Counted from the stretch's first letter, positions 8,644 through 16,984 are shown. The stretch is DNA of 64,000 nucleotides from Gluconobacter thailandicus F149-1 = NBRC 100600 (GCF_000964465.1 NZ_BANH01000028.1:62001-126000); one strand, 5' to 3'. The notes: generated by a model not told the origin, from the letters alone. Made by a program: numbers and translations.

Positions 8644-9586
8644 GGAGAAAACGGAACGCCGGCCCACGTTCAAGACGGATCTTCTCATGTTCGGACGGGG
8701 CAAAGACCTCTCCATCCAGAACGAAATCGCTCTTTGTCGTGAGCATCATGTCATCTGTGCGACCACTGACATAATCCGGATGCCGGCGCAGCCAGCGTGG
8801 TGCCCGACCGCACAGAAGTGCAGCCGTCGCGCGTGAGAGATTTTCAGGATGCGCGCCTACATCCAGATATCGCAATCCCTCAACATTCGGCTCAGCATCC
8901 CAGAAGGGCCAGATCCCGCGTGACAGCCGGGACAGACCCGTTACCAGAAACATGAAGCTGTCCCCATCATATGCATGACCGGAGGTTTCAACACGTAGTG
9001 GCTCGCCCGAGAGCCAGCTTTCCCGGCTTTTACGAAACATGAGGCTGACAACAGTGCTGAGCAGCGTAAAACCGACAGCCAGATCATGCGGCGCAAAGCG
9101 CACAACGGTCGGGGAATGTGCAATCCGAACCGCCCGTGCATATCCGGTACACCCTCCAAAAAGCCCGAGAACCGGTATGCGATCCGTTTCTGGCCATGAT
9201 AGCCGAACCGGCGTCCGAATACTGGACCGCATGGCCGCCCCCTGCTGCAGGCGACGGATCGCTTCCATCCCGCGCAGCCCGAACCCGACATCATTGGCAA
9301 TCAGATTGGTATTTCCAGACGCCAGAACTGCAATATCGGGCAACCGGTCAGCAGGATACACACGGGCAATAGCGGTCAGAGCAGTGCTGACCGTGCCGTC
9401 TCCGCCATCAATCACAATCGTCCGCACATCTCTTGCGCAAAGATGGCGCACATGCTCCGTCATGCCCTCCCGACTATCTGATGGAACGAAATTTTCTCCC
9501 AGAATCGCCTTGGCCTCCGCAGCAAAAACGGAACCACTGCGCCGGTTCTTGCGACTACGGGCATTATGAATAAGAGCAAATCGCAC
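8636..9586 (-). CDS. Diacylglycerol-kinase-family lipid kinase, candidate ceramide kinase
   Basis: A 316-residue protein with the DAGK catalytic signature: GGDGT at residues 61-65 and, further on, ASGNTNLIANDVG, the position of the family's GTGND-type motif. These proteins phosphorylate a lipid hydroxyl with ATP on the inner face of the membrane. The start is the GTG at 9586; the open frame runs on to 9757, but that leader would overlap the divergent phosphoesterase gene and does not look like protein. Being clustered with spt, it is a candidate ceramide kinase, the role shown for CpgB in the Caulobacter sphingolipid cluster. A YegS- or diacylglycerol-type kinase is the alternative. The stop overlaps the start of the next - strand gene by eight bases. 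Confidence 0.75.
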   Translation of the reverse strand: MRFALIHNARSRKNRRSGSVFAAEAKAILGENFVPSDSREGMTEHVRHLCARDVRTIVIDGGDGTVSTALTAIARVYPADRLPDIAVLASGNTNLIANDVGFGLRGMEAIRRLQQGAAMRSSIRTPVRLSWPETDRIPVLGLFGGCTGYARAVRIAHSPTVVRFAPHDLAVGFTLLSTVVSLMFRKSRESWLSGEPLRVETSGHAYDGDSFMFLVTGLSRLSRGIWPFWDAEPNVEGLRYLDVGAHPENLSRATAALLCGRAPRWLRRHPDYVSGRTDDMMLTTKSDFVLDGEVFAPSEHEKIRLERGPAFRFLHA

Positions 9587-9711
9587 TATGGGGGGAATTC
9601 TTCGTGTTATGTTCGGAGCTATGCGGGCGGGTCTAGCACGGCTATGATGGTTCCACCAGAATATGGGTGTCTCCTTCTGGTAGAAAGACAGACTAAGGCC
9701 ACGTTTCTCAA

Positions 9712-10620
9712 ATGCCCCACACACGTCCCGCAGAAACACGCACTCCGCGGACAGCACGTGCCGTCACGTTGGCCCATCTGTCGGACCCTCATCTTCCACC
9801 CCCGCCGGTGCACTGGCGTGACGCCCTCAACAAGCGCGCCCTGAGCCTCCTCTCCTGGAAAAAGCATCGGCGTCACGTACATCTGGCGACAACATGCGCC
9901 GCGATCGTGCAGGACATTACCAGAAGTGATGTGGATGCCATTCTGGTCAGTGGTGACCTGACAAATTTCGGCACACCGGACGAATTTGCCCTGGCTGCCG
10001 ACTGGCTGAAACAGCTTCCGGTTACCGCCATGGTCATTCCGGGCAACCATGACTGCATGATTCGCCAGCCAGCCGAAAAAGGCCTGCTCCAGTGGAAGAC
10101 ATGGTCTGCTACATCCTATCCGTATGCGCGCATTCATGATGGTGTGGCTGTTGTAGGTGTGAATTCGGGCGTGCCGACGCCGCCTTTCATGGCCTATGGG
10201 CGCGTTGGACGTAGGCAGTTAGCGCGGCTTGAAGCCCTTCTGAAACAGCTTGGAGACGCCGGGCTGTGCCGTGTTGTCATGATCCATCACCCACCCAGAC
10301 GCGGTCTGGTGACATGGCGCAAGGCCCTGCACGACTACCGGGCCTTTGCCCGCGTCCTTAAGCGGACGGGCGCCGAAATCGTCCTGCATGGTCATTCCCA
10401 TGACGCGACCCTGACCCACATTCCCGGCACGGACATTCCCCTGCTCGGCGTAGCCTCAGCGTCTCTTATGGACAAACGGGAACATCGACAGGCCTGCTGG
10501 AACCATCTTTCCATTCATGCGCAGGACGATGGCTGGGCCATTCAGATGTCTCGCCACAGACCCGATGGCCGGATTACGGAAAAAGCGTCCTGGGTACGTC
10601 CGCGGAACAGCCGCGCATGA
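9712..10620 (+). CDS. Calcineurin-like metallophosphoesterase
   Basis: A 302-residue phosphoesterase with all the metal motifs of the calcineurin-like family in order: D25-x-H27 (LSDPHL), GD at 81-82, GNHD at 111-114, then IHHPP and finally LHGHSHD. No signal peptide or membrane helix is visible, so it probably acts in the cytoplasm or on its membrane face. It opens a six-gene operon, its stop overlapping the LptF-like start in ATGA, and it is divergent from the lipid kinase gene. A lipid phosphate or a nucleotide-diphospho intermediate of headgroup synthesis would fit as substrate, by analogy with the UDP-diacylglucosamine hydrolase LpxH, which has the same fold. The substrate is not shown by the sequence. 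Confidence 0.8.
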   Translation: MPHTRPAETRTPRTARAVTLAHLSDPHLPPPPVHWRDALNKRALSLLSWKKHRRHVHLATTCAAIVQDITRSDVDAILVSGDLTNFGTPDEFALAADWLKQLPVTAMVIPGNHDCMIRQPAEKGLLQWKTWSATSYPYARIHDGVAVVGVNSGVPTPPFMAYGRVGRRQLARLEALLKQLGDAGLCRVVMIHHPPRRGLVTWRKALHDYRAFARVLKRTGAEIVLHGHSHDATLTHIPGTDIPLLGVASASLMDKREHRQACWNHLSIHAQDDGWAIQMSRHRPDGRITEKASWVRPRNSRA

Positions 10621-11768
10621 AACAGCGCGCCACCATACTGGACCGGTATCTTCTCACGCAGATGATACCGCCGTTCGTGATTGCCCTGGTAGCGATGCTG
10701 ATCGCATTGCTTCTTGAGCGGCTTCTGGCTCTGTTTGACTATCTGGCTTCGGCAGGAAGCTCCCTGGCGACCTGTATCAAGCTGCTGACAGATCTTCTTC
10801 CGCATTATTTCGGAATCGCGATCCCTGCGGCCCTCTGTATTTCCGTCTTCCTCACCATTCGCGGAATGAGCGATAATAACGAGATTGATGCGCTTGAAGC
10901 AGGTCGGGTTTCCCTTCTGCGCATCAGCCGCCCGTTCATGTTCGTCGGCCTCATGCTCGGTGCTGCGAGCGTTCTGCTTTACGGATATATTCAGCCGGTC
11001 GCCCGATATGATTACCGGGCAGGTTTCTATTTTGCCGCGCATACGGGATGGGCTCCGCATCTTCAGGCCGGCATGTTTGCATCGACATCCAGCACAGCCG
11101 TGATGACGGCAGATAATGTGAGCCACGCGGGAACACGGATGAAACGGATCTTCATTCGGGAAGTAAACAAGAATGGCATGGCCCACGTCATCACGGCTCA
11201 AACGGGACAACTCACCATTTCGAACAAGCTGCGCAGCACCCAGCTTGATTTATGGAATGGTGAAATCGTTGATGATCCCTTCCCCAATCATGCCAATTTC
11301 AAGCCGACAGTGACCCATTTTTCCCATGTGGTCCGCATTATTGATCGGCAGACCCAGGCAAATTCTTTCCGCTCCAGAGGAGCGGATGAGCGTGAGTTGA
11401 CCCTGTTTGAGCTGGCTCATGACCTGCGGTACGGCGTACCCGGGATCGAATACCGCACACTCCGTGCGGAAATGGATTTCCGTGTAGCGCACGCTTTGGC
11501 GATCCCGTTCATCCCCCCTCTGGCCGTGGCGCTGGCCATCGGTTCGAGACGACGCAGATCCGTATGGGGCCTAATCGCCGTTTCGGCCATTCTGGTGGGC
11601 TTTGATCAGACCCTTATGTTTGGTCATAGTCTGGCGGCTACAGGGCGGCTGCCGATCTGGCTGGCCATCTGGGTGCCGCTGGCTCTCTTCTGTATCGCCT
11701 GTCCCGCCACGCTTCTTCGCCGCTCCCGCGGATCCTGGAGACGTCGCAAGCTGGTTCGTCCCTCATGA
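10617..11768 (+). CDS. LptF/LptG family permease (LptF-like)
   Basis: A 383-residue inner-membrane protein of the YjgP/YjgQ family. It opens with the family's ILDRYLLTQMIPPFV, then has three N-terminal membrane helices, a periplasmic beta-jellyroll region at about residues 125-270 and three C-terminal helices. LptF and LptG together with an LptB ATPase extract lipopolysaccharide from the inner membrane. Its start overlaps the phosphoesterase stop in ATGA and its stop overlaps the LptG-like start in ATGA. Being inside a sphingolipid locus, it may either be the sole LPS exporter of the cell or a second pair devoted to a sphingolipid. No ATPase gene is nearby. Confidence 0.85.
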   Translation: MKQRATILDRYLLTQMIPPFVIALVAMLIALLLERLLALFDYLASAGSSLATCIKLLTDLLPHYFGIAIPAALCISVFLTIRGMSDNNEIDALEAGRVSLLRISRPFMFVGLMLGAASVLLYGYIQPVARYDYRAGFYFAAHTGWAPHLQAGMFASTSSTAVMTADNVSHAGTRMKRIFIREVNKNGMAHVITAQTGQLTISNKLRSTQLDLWNGEIVDDPFPNHANFKPTVTHFSHVVRIIDRQTQANSFRSRGADERELTLFELAHDLRYGVPGIEYRTLRAEMDFRVAHALAIPFIPPLAVALAIGSRRRRSVWGLIAVSAILVGFDQTLMFGHSLAATGRLPIWLAIWVPLALFCIACPATLLRRSRGSWRRRKLVRPS

Positions 11769-12865
11769 CTGCACATGCCCCACAACACGTTCTGTACCGA
11801 TACCTGAACCGCGCCCTTCTCGGGCGCTTCATGCTGTGCGGTGCGGTTCTTGTTTCCCTGCTCGAAATTCTGGCGCTTCTTGAAAAAACAACGCCCATCC
11901 TGAACCGAAATCTGGGCTTTCGTGGCATTCTGACGTTTGCATTTCTGCATCTACCAGCCCTGAGTGTAGAAATCATACCGCTGGCGTTCATGATCGGGGC
12001 GCTGTTCCTGCTCATGCAGATGACGCTTTCGTCAGAAATGGCCGCACTCCGCGCATCAGGCCTTTCGACTGTGGGGCTGTACCAGCGGTTTCTGCCTGCC
12101 GTTCTGATTGTCGGATTTACCGCGACGGCGGTGCAGTACTGGGTCATTCCCCCCTGCGAAAACGCCCTTGCAACGTGGTGGAACAAAACTGATCCGGATG
12201 CCGCAACACCGGACACACCTGCAAAACGCATTCTCTGGTTCCGTACAGGACCGACGCTTGTGCGGATCGGCCAGTATGCGAATGGTGGAGCCTTCCTGCG
12301 GGACGTGACGATTTACCACCGGGACGCCAGCGGCCTCCTGACAGGGACGGAGCACGCGGCAACACTCTCTTACGACGGGCAGATCTGGCATCCGACAGGG
12401 GCGCAGGATCTGACGCTCACGGATAACGGAGCGTTCGTAAAAATAACGGGGGGTGACAACCGCTTCGAAATTCCGGCCACCCCCAAGATGATTATGACCC
12501 TCTCTGAAGACAATGCTGCCGTTACACCAGCGCAGATCGGGGCTATTCTTCACAAGGGCGCCCCTGCCAGTCTGCCACGCGCGACATATCGCATGGCACT
12601 CTTCAGTGGCATCATTCTTCCATTTCAGATTGCAGTAATGCTTCTATTGGCGCTGCCGGTGATCTATATCCCTCCACGGGCAGGACTTCGAAATCCGCTT
12701 CCGGTCTATGTACTGGCTGCCGGCATGGGTTTCGTAATCCTGCAGGGAATGATTTCCGCACTCGGAAATGCAGGAACGCTTGGAGCACCTCTGGCTACCA
12801 GTGCGGGCCCGCTGCTAGGCGCCTTTTTGGGGATGACCTGGATCCTGCGGATGGAGGAAAAATGA
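11765..12865 (+). CDS. LptF/LptG family permease (LptG-like)
   Basis: A 366-residue partner of the preceding permease, with the same plan: three N-terminal helices, a periplasmic domain and three C-terminal helices. The segment SSEMAALRASGLSTVGL is the characteristic cytoplasmic coupling region of LptF/LptG. The N-terminus (YRYLNRALLGRFM) resembles LptG more than LptF. It overlaps the neighbours on both sides by four bases (ATGA), so the pair is co-translated, and the next gene encodes a fatty acid hydroxylase. The ordinary job is lipopolysaccharide transport. Export of a modified ceramide is the alternative raised by its surroundings. Confidence 0.85.
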   Translation: MTAHAPQHVLYRYLNRALLGRFMLCGAVLVSLLEILALLEKTTPILNRNLGFRGILTFAFLHLPALSVEIIPLAFMIGALFLLMQMTLSSEMAALRASGLSTVGLYQRFLPAVLIVGFTATAVQYWVIPPCENALATWWNKTDPDAATPDTPAKRILWFRTGPTLVRIGQYANGGAFLRDVTIYHRDASGLLTGTEHAATLSYDGQIWHPTGAQDLTLTDNGAFVKITGGDNRFEIPATPKMIMTLSEDNAAVTPAQIGAILHKGAPASLPRATYRMALFSGIILPFQIAVMLLLALPVIYIPPRAGLRNPLPVYVLAAGMGFVILQGMISALGNAGTLGAPLATSAGPLLGAFLGMTWILRMEEK

Positions 12866-13659
12866 GCAAGTCCAAACCCTGGCATAACATGTCGTCCCTG
12901 CGGACGGGCCGCAGCTTTGATCTGGGCAAGATGTCACTGCCCCAGTTGTGGATTGCCTACCTCACCTACCCGACGATCCTTCTCTATTTTGCGCTGATTG
13001 CCGCCGCAGCCTTTGGAGCCCTTCACTTCTCCCACAGCCTGTGGGACACACTGATCCCCACCCCGGTTGTAATCGCCGTTTATCCTCTGGCCTGGTACAT
13101 GATCCATCGCTTCATCCTCCACGGGCGCTGGCTGTATCGGAACCACTGGACTGCGGCCCTGTGGAAGCGCATCCATTTCGATCATCATCAGGACCCGCAT
13201 CTTCTGGATGTGCTGTTCGGATCACCCCTGAACACCATCCCCACGATGGCTCTTATCACCATGCCGATCGGGTATCTCATCAGTGGCTGGAGCGGCTCTT
13301 TCTGCGCGCTTTCCACGGCGCTGGTGATGACGTGCATCTATGAATTCTTCCACTGCATCCAGCATCTGGCTTACAAGCCGCGCTGGAAGTGGGTTGCCCA
13401 TATCAAGCAACTTCACGTTCTGCATCATTTCCACGATGAAGACGGCAATTATGGCATCACAAATTATGTGCCGGACCGCCTGTTTGGCAGCTTCTATCGG
13501 GAAGCCCGCGATCGCGCCCGTAGCCAACATGTCTTCAATCTCGGCTACGACATCGAAGAAGCCAAGCGCTACCCTTGGGTCATGGATCTGACGGGCTCTG
13601 CTCCGAAAGATCGACCAGACGGTGCCCGTCCAGCCTCAGACCGCAGCCGCACGGCGTGA
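12862..13659 (+). CDS. Fatty acid hydroxylase (sterol desaturase family), likely ceramide hydroxylase
   Basis: A 265-residue membrane di-iron enzyme. The histidine clusters are His82 and His87 (IHRFILH), His105-x2-HH109 with His113, FFHCIQH (164-168) and HVLHHFH (185-191), which is the arrangement of the fatty acid hydroxylase superfamily. Hydrophobic segments lie at about 32-55, 64-81 and 120-162. The family includes fatty acid 2-hydroxylases acting on ceramides (Scs7/FA2H) and C4 hydroxylases. Acetic acid bacteria are known to make ceramides containing 2-hydroxypalmitate, so 2-hydroxylation of the N-acyl chain is the likeliest reaction. It overlaps both neighbours by four bases. Which carbon is hydroxylated is inference. 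Confidence 0.82.
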   Translation: MSKSKPWHNMSSLRTGRSFDLGKMSLPQLWIAYLTYPTILLYFALIAAAAFGALHFSHSLWDTLIPTPVVIAVYPLAWYMIHRFILHGRWLYRNHWTAALWKRIHFDHHQDPHLLDVLFGSPLNTIPTMALITMPIGYLISGWSGSFCALSTALVMTCIYEFFHCIQHLAYKPRWKWVAHIKQLHVLHHFHDEDGNYGITNYVPDRLFGSFYREARDRARSQHVFNLGYDIEEAKRYPWVMDLTGSAPKDRPDGARPASDRSRTA

Positions 13660-14411
13660 CTCTTCCCGTTCTCGTTCTTGCCGGTTCCCGCGATGGTGAG
13701 CAGGATATCCTCGCCCAACTGGGGAAAGTGTCTCACAAGGCACTTCTCCCTGTTCGAGGGGAGCCCATGCTTGGGCGTGTTCTCAGAACACTTGACGCTA
13801 CCCCGGGCCTTGGCCCCGTTACCATCAGCATTGAAGCCCCTGCCTGCATCCGTGATATTGCTGGCACGGCTCAGGTTCTGAAAGCCGCGCCCTCCCCCAG
13901 TGAGAGCGTTGCCGAGGCGCTGGCCCATATTGGTACGCCTTGCCTCGTCACGACCGCAGACCATGCGCTGCTCCGCCCCGAGTGGATCACGGAGTTTCTC
14001 GGCAAAACTGCGAACTGCGATCTGGCTGTCGGCGTTGCACTCAAGGCGACCGTTGAGCGGGATGTTCCCAATACAAAGCGCACCTATATCCGCCTATCGG
14101 ACATGAGTTTTTCGGGGTGCAATCTTTTCTGGATGGGAACACCGCGCGCCGAGGCGGTCGTGGAGCTTTGGAAGCGCTTGCAGAAAGATCGTAAGCGCCC
14201 GCTGAAAATGGCGCGGACGCTTGGGTTCGGGACACTTCTCCGCGCTCTTCTGGGACGGCTGGATTCCAGAGCGCTCTGTCAGCGTATTGAAGCCCTGACA
14301 GGCGCACGCGTTCGTCTTGTCCCCCTGTCGGACGGTCAGGCCGCCGTAGATGTCGACAAGCCAGCCGATCTTATCCTGGCCGAAGAGCTTCTGGCACAAC
14401 GTCCCTCATGA
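13656..14411 (+). CDS. MobA-like NTP-transferase family protein
   Basis: A 251-residue nucleotidyltransferase of the GT-A-like NTP-transferase fold. It begins LPVLVLAGSRDG, the nucleotide-binding strand and loop, followed by HKALLPVRGEPML, with the lysine and proline typical of sugar-phosphate nucleotidyltransferases. DVDKPADL near the end is also characteristic. I chose the GTG at 13656 because it overlaps the preceding stop in GTGA and starts at the first strand of the fold; the ATG at 13575 would read 85 bases into the hydroxylase gene. In this operon it may make an activated headgroup donor such as a CDP- or UDP-linked sugar or polyol. The substrate cannot be told from the sequence. Confidence 0.78.
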   Translation: MTLPVLVLAGSRDGEQDILAQLGKVSHKALLPVRGEPMLGRVLRTLDATPGLGPVTISIEAPACIRDIAGTAQVLKAAPSPSESVAEALAHIGTPCLVTTADHALLRPEWITEFLGKTANCDLAVGVALKATVERDVPNTKRTYIRLSDMSFSGCNLFWMGTPRAEAVVELWKRLQKDRKRPLKMARTLGFGTLLRALLGRLDSRALCQRIEALTGARVRLVPLSDGQAAVDVDKPADLILAEELLAQRPS

Positions 14412-15508
14412 AAATTGCCTACGTTATCAATTCGCTGGAATGTGGCGGCGCGCAACTTCCCATCCCTGACATCATCTCCGTTCTCCAAAACCGGGGCGGC
14501 GAAGTGACGGTATTCAGCCTTGAGAAGCGGGACGGGCTTGCCATCCCCGTTCTGGAGAAGCAGGGGATCAAGGTTCGCGTCCGCTCCGGCAGCAATAAAG
14601 ATCATCTGGCGGCATGGCGTTGGCTCCGTGATGAAATGGATGCTTTTCAGCCAGCCCTGATCTGGACCTCTCTGACCCGCGCAACCCTGCTGGGCCAAAG
14701 AGCGGCCAACAGGTTGGGCGTTCCGGCGGTTCACTGGCAGCACTCCGCCCGTCTGAAAAAGGGGAACAATATCCTGTTGCGTCTCCTGTGTCGGAAAGCC
14801 GCCCTCTGGGTTGCGGATTCCCCTACAGTCGAAAGCTTTTCGCGCAATAGCCTAGGCCTGCGAAACAAGGTCATGACCTGGCCCATTTTCCGGGCAAATC
14901 CGGCCAGCCCGAAAGCGGCAGCGTGGAAGAAGGGCAAAGTTGTTCGGATCGGTAGCCTTGGTCGGCTCCATGCGGTTAAAGGATACGACCTGCTGTTCGA
15001 AGCACTGGATCTTCTGCGCGACCATCCAGACCTGCCCCCCTATCGGGTGGTGCTGGCGGGCGATGGCCCTGAACGAGACGCTCTTGAGAAGATCGTTCAG
15101 GACAAGAAGCTACCCGTTGACTTTCTCGGGCACTGTGAAGAGCCTCTAGGCTTTCTTTCGAGCCTTCACCTTTACGTTCAGCCTTCCCATTGGGAAGGAA
15201 TGTGTGTCGCGGCCCACGAAGCCATGGCCTGCGCATTGCCTGTGATTGCAACACCGGCTGGCGAAATCCCCCATACGATGGATGACGGGCACTCTGGCCT
15301 GGTTGTGCCATTCAACAATGCCCCCGTTCTGGCCAGCGCCATTGCAGAACTCATCATGCACCCGAAGAAGCTGCACGCCATGGGTACCCTGTCCCGCAAG
15401 CGCGTGCTGGACCGCTTTGGCCCTGACGCCTTCCTGAGACAGGGTAATACTGTCCTTGATCGACTACCCGGCTTTAGCCCAGCCCCAGACGACGCTTCAC
15501 GTTCATAA
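14408..15508 (+). CDS. GT4-type glycosyltransferase
   Basis: A 366-residue GT-B glycosyltransferase. The N-terminal half begins KIAYVINSLECGGAQ, the usual acceptor-side glycine-rich opening. The C-terminal half has IGSLGRLHAVKGYDLL, VLAGDGP and the donor-binding E-x7-E element (WEGMCVAAHEAM) followed by PVIATPAGEIPH. It is the last gene of the six-gene operon, overlapping the NTP-transferase stop in ATGA. Its 3' end overlaps that of the convergent gene by 35 bases. It probably adds a sugar to the lipid built by this locus, using a nucleotide sugar; the donor and acceptor are not evident. Confidence 0.85.
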   Translation: MKIAYVINSLECGGAQLPIPDIISVLQNRGGEVTVFSLEKRDGLAIPVLEKQGIKVRVRSGSNKDHLAAWRWLRDEMDAFQPALIWTSLTRATLLGQRAANRLGVPAVHWQHSARLKKGNNILLRLLCRKAALWVADSPTVESFSRNSLGLRNKVMTWPIFRANPASPKAAAWKKGKVVRIGSLGRLHAVKGYDLLFEALDLLRDHPDLPPYRVVLAGDGPERDALEKIVQDKKLPVDFLGHCEEPLGFLSSLHLYVQPSHWEGMCVAAHEAMACALPVIATPAGEIPHTMDDGHSGLVVPFNNAPVLASAIAELIMHPKKLHAMGTLSRKRVLDRFGPDAFLRQGNTVLDRLPGFSPAPDDASRS

Positions 15509-16364
15509 AGTCTCGCTTGGGGCCAAACCCCACACGCTTCACATCCACAAGCGTGACCTGCCCGGCTGCAGATAGCGTGTGAAAACCATCAGGAAAGCGG
15601 CGACGGAGTACAGCCGGCGCGTCCAGAACCGCGTCCGGCGTGACCTTCGGCAATCCACGCTCCAATCCTTCGATTTTCAACAGGCGAATACCCTGACCGT
15701 AGGTGCCGCGGCAGTCCTGTGTGGGAAGGAAGATTTCCCCATCGACCACGATCGGCGTTCCTCCTGGCCGTGCCCCTGCGCGATCGTTCAGGAAAAGACC
15801 CAGAGACGTCCACGGCCCCATAAGGTCATCAGCCACCGAGAGATAGAGTGTTGACTGGCGCTCTTCTCGCGTACCGGCTGGCGTCCAGAACATCCACCAC
15901 CGCCCGGCATGGTGGAAAGGCGTCGCATCAATGGCAGCTTCCGGGAAATTGAACGCCTCGACCTTTTCCCAACCCAGGGGGAACTGTGTTGCCCGGTAGA
16001 GGGTCAACCGGCCAGATGCACTGGCTTCTGGCAGAAGGTACGTCTCTTCCTCATGCTCGAACACATAGGGATAAGAAAGGTGCCAGTCTTCGCGCAGCAC
16101 TTCTTCGCGCTCGATAAGCCGCCCGGTGCGGTCATAGACCAACACCTCGATGACGCCTTTCGGGCTGCGGTAATCATAGGCTTCTGCAAAGACATGCAGT
16201 CTTCCGTTACGCCATAATCCAAAGGGATCTGCGAGAAACCGATGATCTCCAATGTCTGGCAGGGTTGTGACCGCAAATCCGTTCAGGCTTCCCGCCCGGA
16301 TCAGATCGGTCAGAGGAGCGTGGATGATGGCGCAACGCCAGTGATCCGTGCGCAGGAACGGCAT
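15474..16364 (-). CDS. Glucosamine inositolphosphorylceramide transferase-like (GINT1-like) protein
   Basis: A 296-residue protein with a five-bladed beta-propeller look, rich in short strands and Trp, Tyr and Asp. Key segments are FLADPFGLWRNGRLHVFAEAYDY, SYPYVFEHEEETYLLPEAS, IDATPFHHAGRWWMFWT and GGTPIVVDGEIFLPTQDC. I recognise this as the glycosyl-hydrolase-43-like domain found at the N-terminus of plant glucosamine inositolphosphorylceramide transferase and in bacterial homologues. The ATG at 16364 follows an AGGAG ribosome-binding site (AAGGAGAGTCGGC), so the upstream ATG at 16493 is rejected. In plants the enzyme decorates inositolphosphorylceramide, which makes its presence beside spt striking. 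A headgroup glycosylation role is inference; a glycosidase is the alternative. Confidence 0.68.
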   Translation of the reverse strand: MPFLRTDHWRCAIIHAPLTDLIRAGSLNGFAVTTLPDIGDHRFLADPFGLWRNGRLHVFAEAYDYRSPKGVIEVLVYDRTGRLIEREEVLREDWHLSYPYVFEHEEETYLLPEASASGRLTLYRATQFPLGWEKVEAFNFPEAAIDATPFHHAGRWWMFWTPAGTREERQSTLYLSVADDLMGPWTSLGLFLNDRAGARPGGTPIVVDGEIFLPTQDCRGTYGQGIRLLKIEGLERGLPKVTPDAVLDAPAVLRRRFPDGFHTLSAAGQVTLVDVKRVGFGPKRDFMNVKRRLGLG

Positions 16365-16445
16365 GCCGACTCTCCTTGAAAATACAAACAGGGAAAAACG
16401 AGAACAGGGGCAGACGTAAAGCGCAGATCGGGGCAATATGGAACC

Positions 16446-16973
16446 ATGAGTTCGGTTCTTTCCGAGATGACACCCGGTTTCCCCGAAAGACAACTCGCCA
16501 TAAGGCGGGCTGTTCTGGCGCTTTGCCGCACCATGGGCTGGGCCGCGATCAATGAATTCGCCCTACCGTCAGCAGGGCGCCGTGCGGACGTCATGGCGCT
16601 TCTTCCTGATCACAGCCTGACGTGTATTGAGATCAAATCCGGCATTCGTGATTTCCAGACGGACCAGAAATGGTCCGACTATCGAAGCTGGTCGGACAGA
16701 CTGTTCTTTGCCGTGGATGATGACTTCCCGCTGCATGTTCTGCCGGAAGACGTTGGCGTCATCACAGTCAGCCTCAGCATGGTTCCACATAGTCTGTTCC
16801 ACAGCATCGTGGCGGAATGCGCCGTCATCCGGGAACCGGCGGAACATAAACTTGCCGCTGCCCGCCGCAGGACCATCCTGCACCTGTTTGCGACCACGGC
16901 AGCCAGCCGCCTCATGTCCCTTGAAGATCCCGCCCTCACTGCCTCCCTGCGTGCTGCACGCCGCACAGAATAG
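16446..16973 (+). CDS. mmcB: MmcB family DNA repair protein
   Basis: A 175-residue putative nuclease of the PD-(D/E)xK fold. The active-site pattern is visible as Glu37 (NEFALP), Asp48 (RADVMAL) and Glu62-x-Lys64 (CIEIKSG). MmcB proteins occur in alphaproteobacteria and are known from Caulobacter as SOS-induced DNA repair factors. I looked for the alphaproteobacterial LexA box (GTTC-N7-GTTC) upstream and found a half-site (GAAC at 16402-16405) but no clear full site. The gene is divergent from the GINT1-like gene and is followed 11 bases later by the inositol monophosphatase family gene. Confidence 0.82.
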   Translation: MSSVLSEMTPGFPERQLAIRRAVLALCRTMGWAAINEFALPSAGRRADVMALLPDHSLTCIEIKSGIRDFQTDQKWSDYRSWSDRLFFAVDDDFPLHVLPEDVGVITVSLSMVPHSLFHSIVAECAVIREPAEHKLAAARRRTILHLFATTAASRLMSLEDPALTASLRAARRTE

Positions 16974-16984
16974 GAAATACCCCA

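Noticed and set aside
8643-8715. Upstream ATG at 8715 as the start of the nucleotidyltransferase-like gene
   Set aside because: It would overlap the lipid kinase gene by 80 bases; the ATG at 8643 gives a short overlap typical of this locus.
16381-16445. LexA (SOS) box before mmcB
   Set aside because: Only a half-site GAAC is present; no GTTC-N7-GTTC pair is found.
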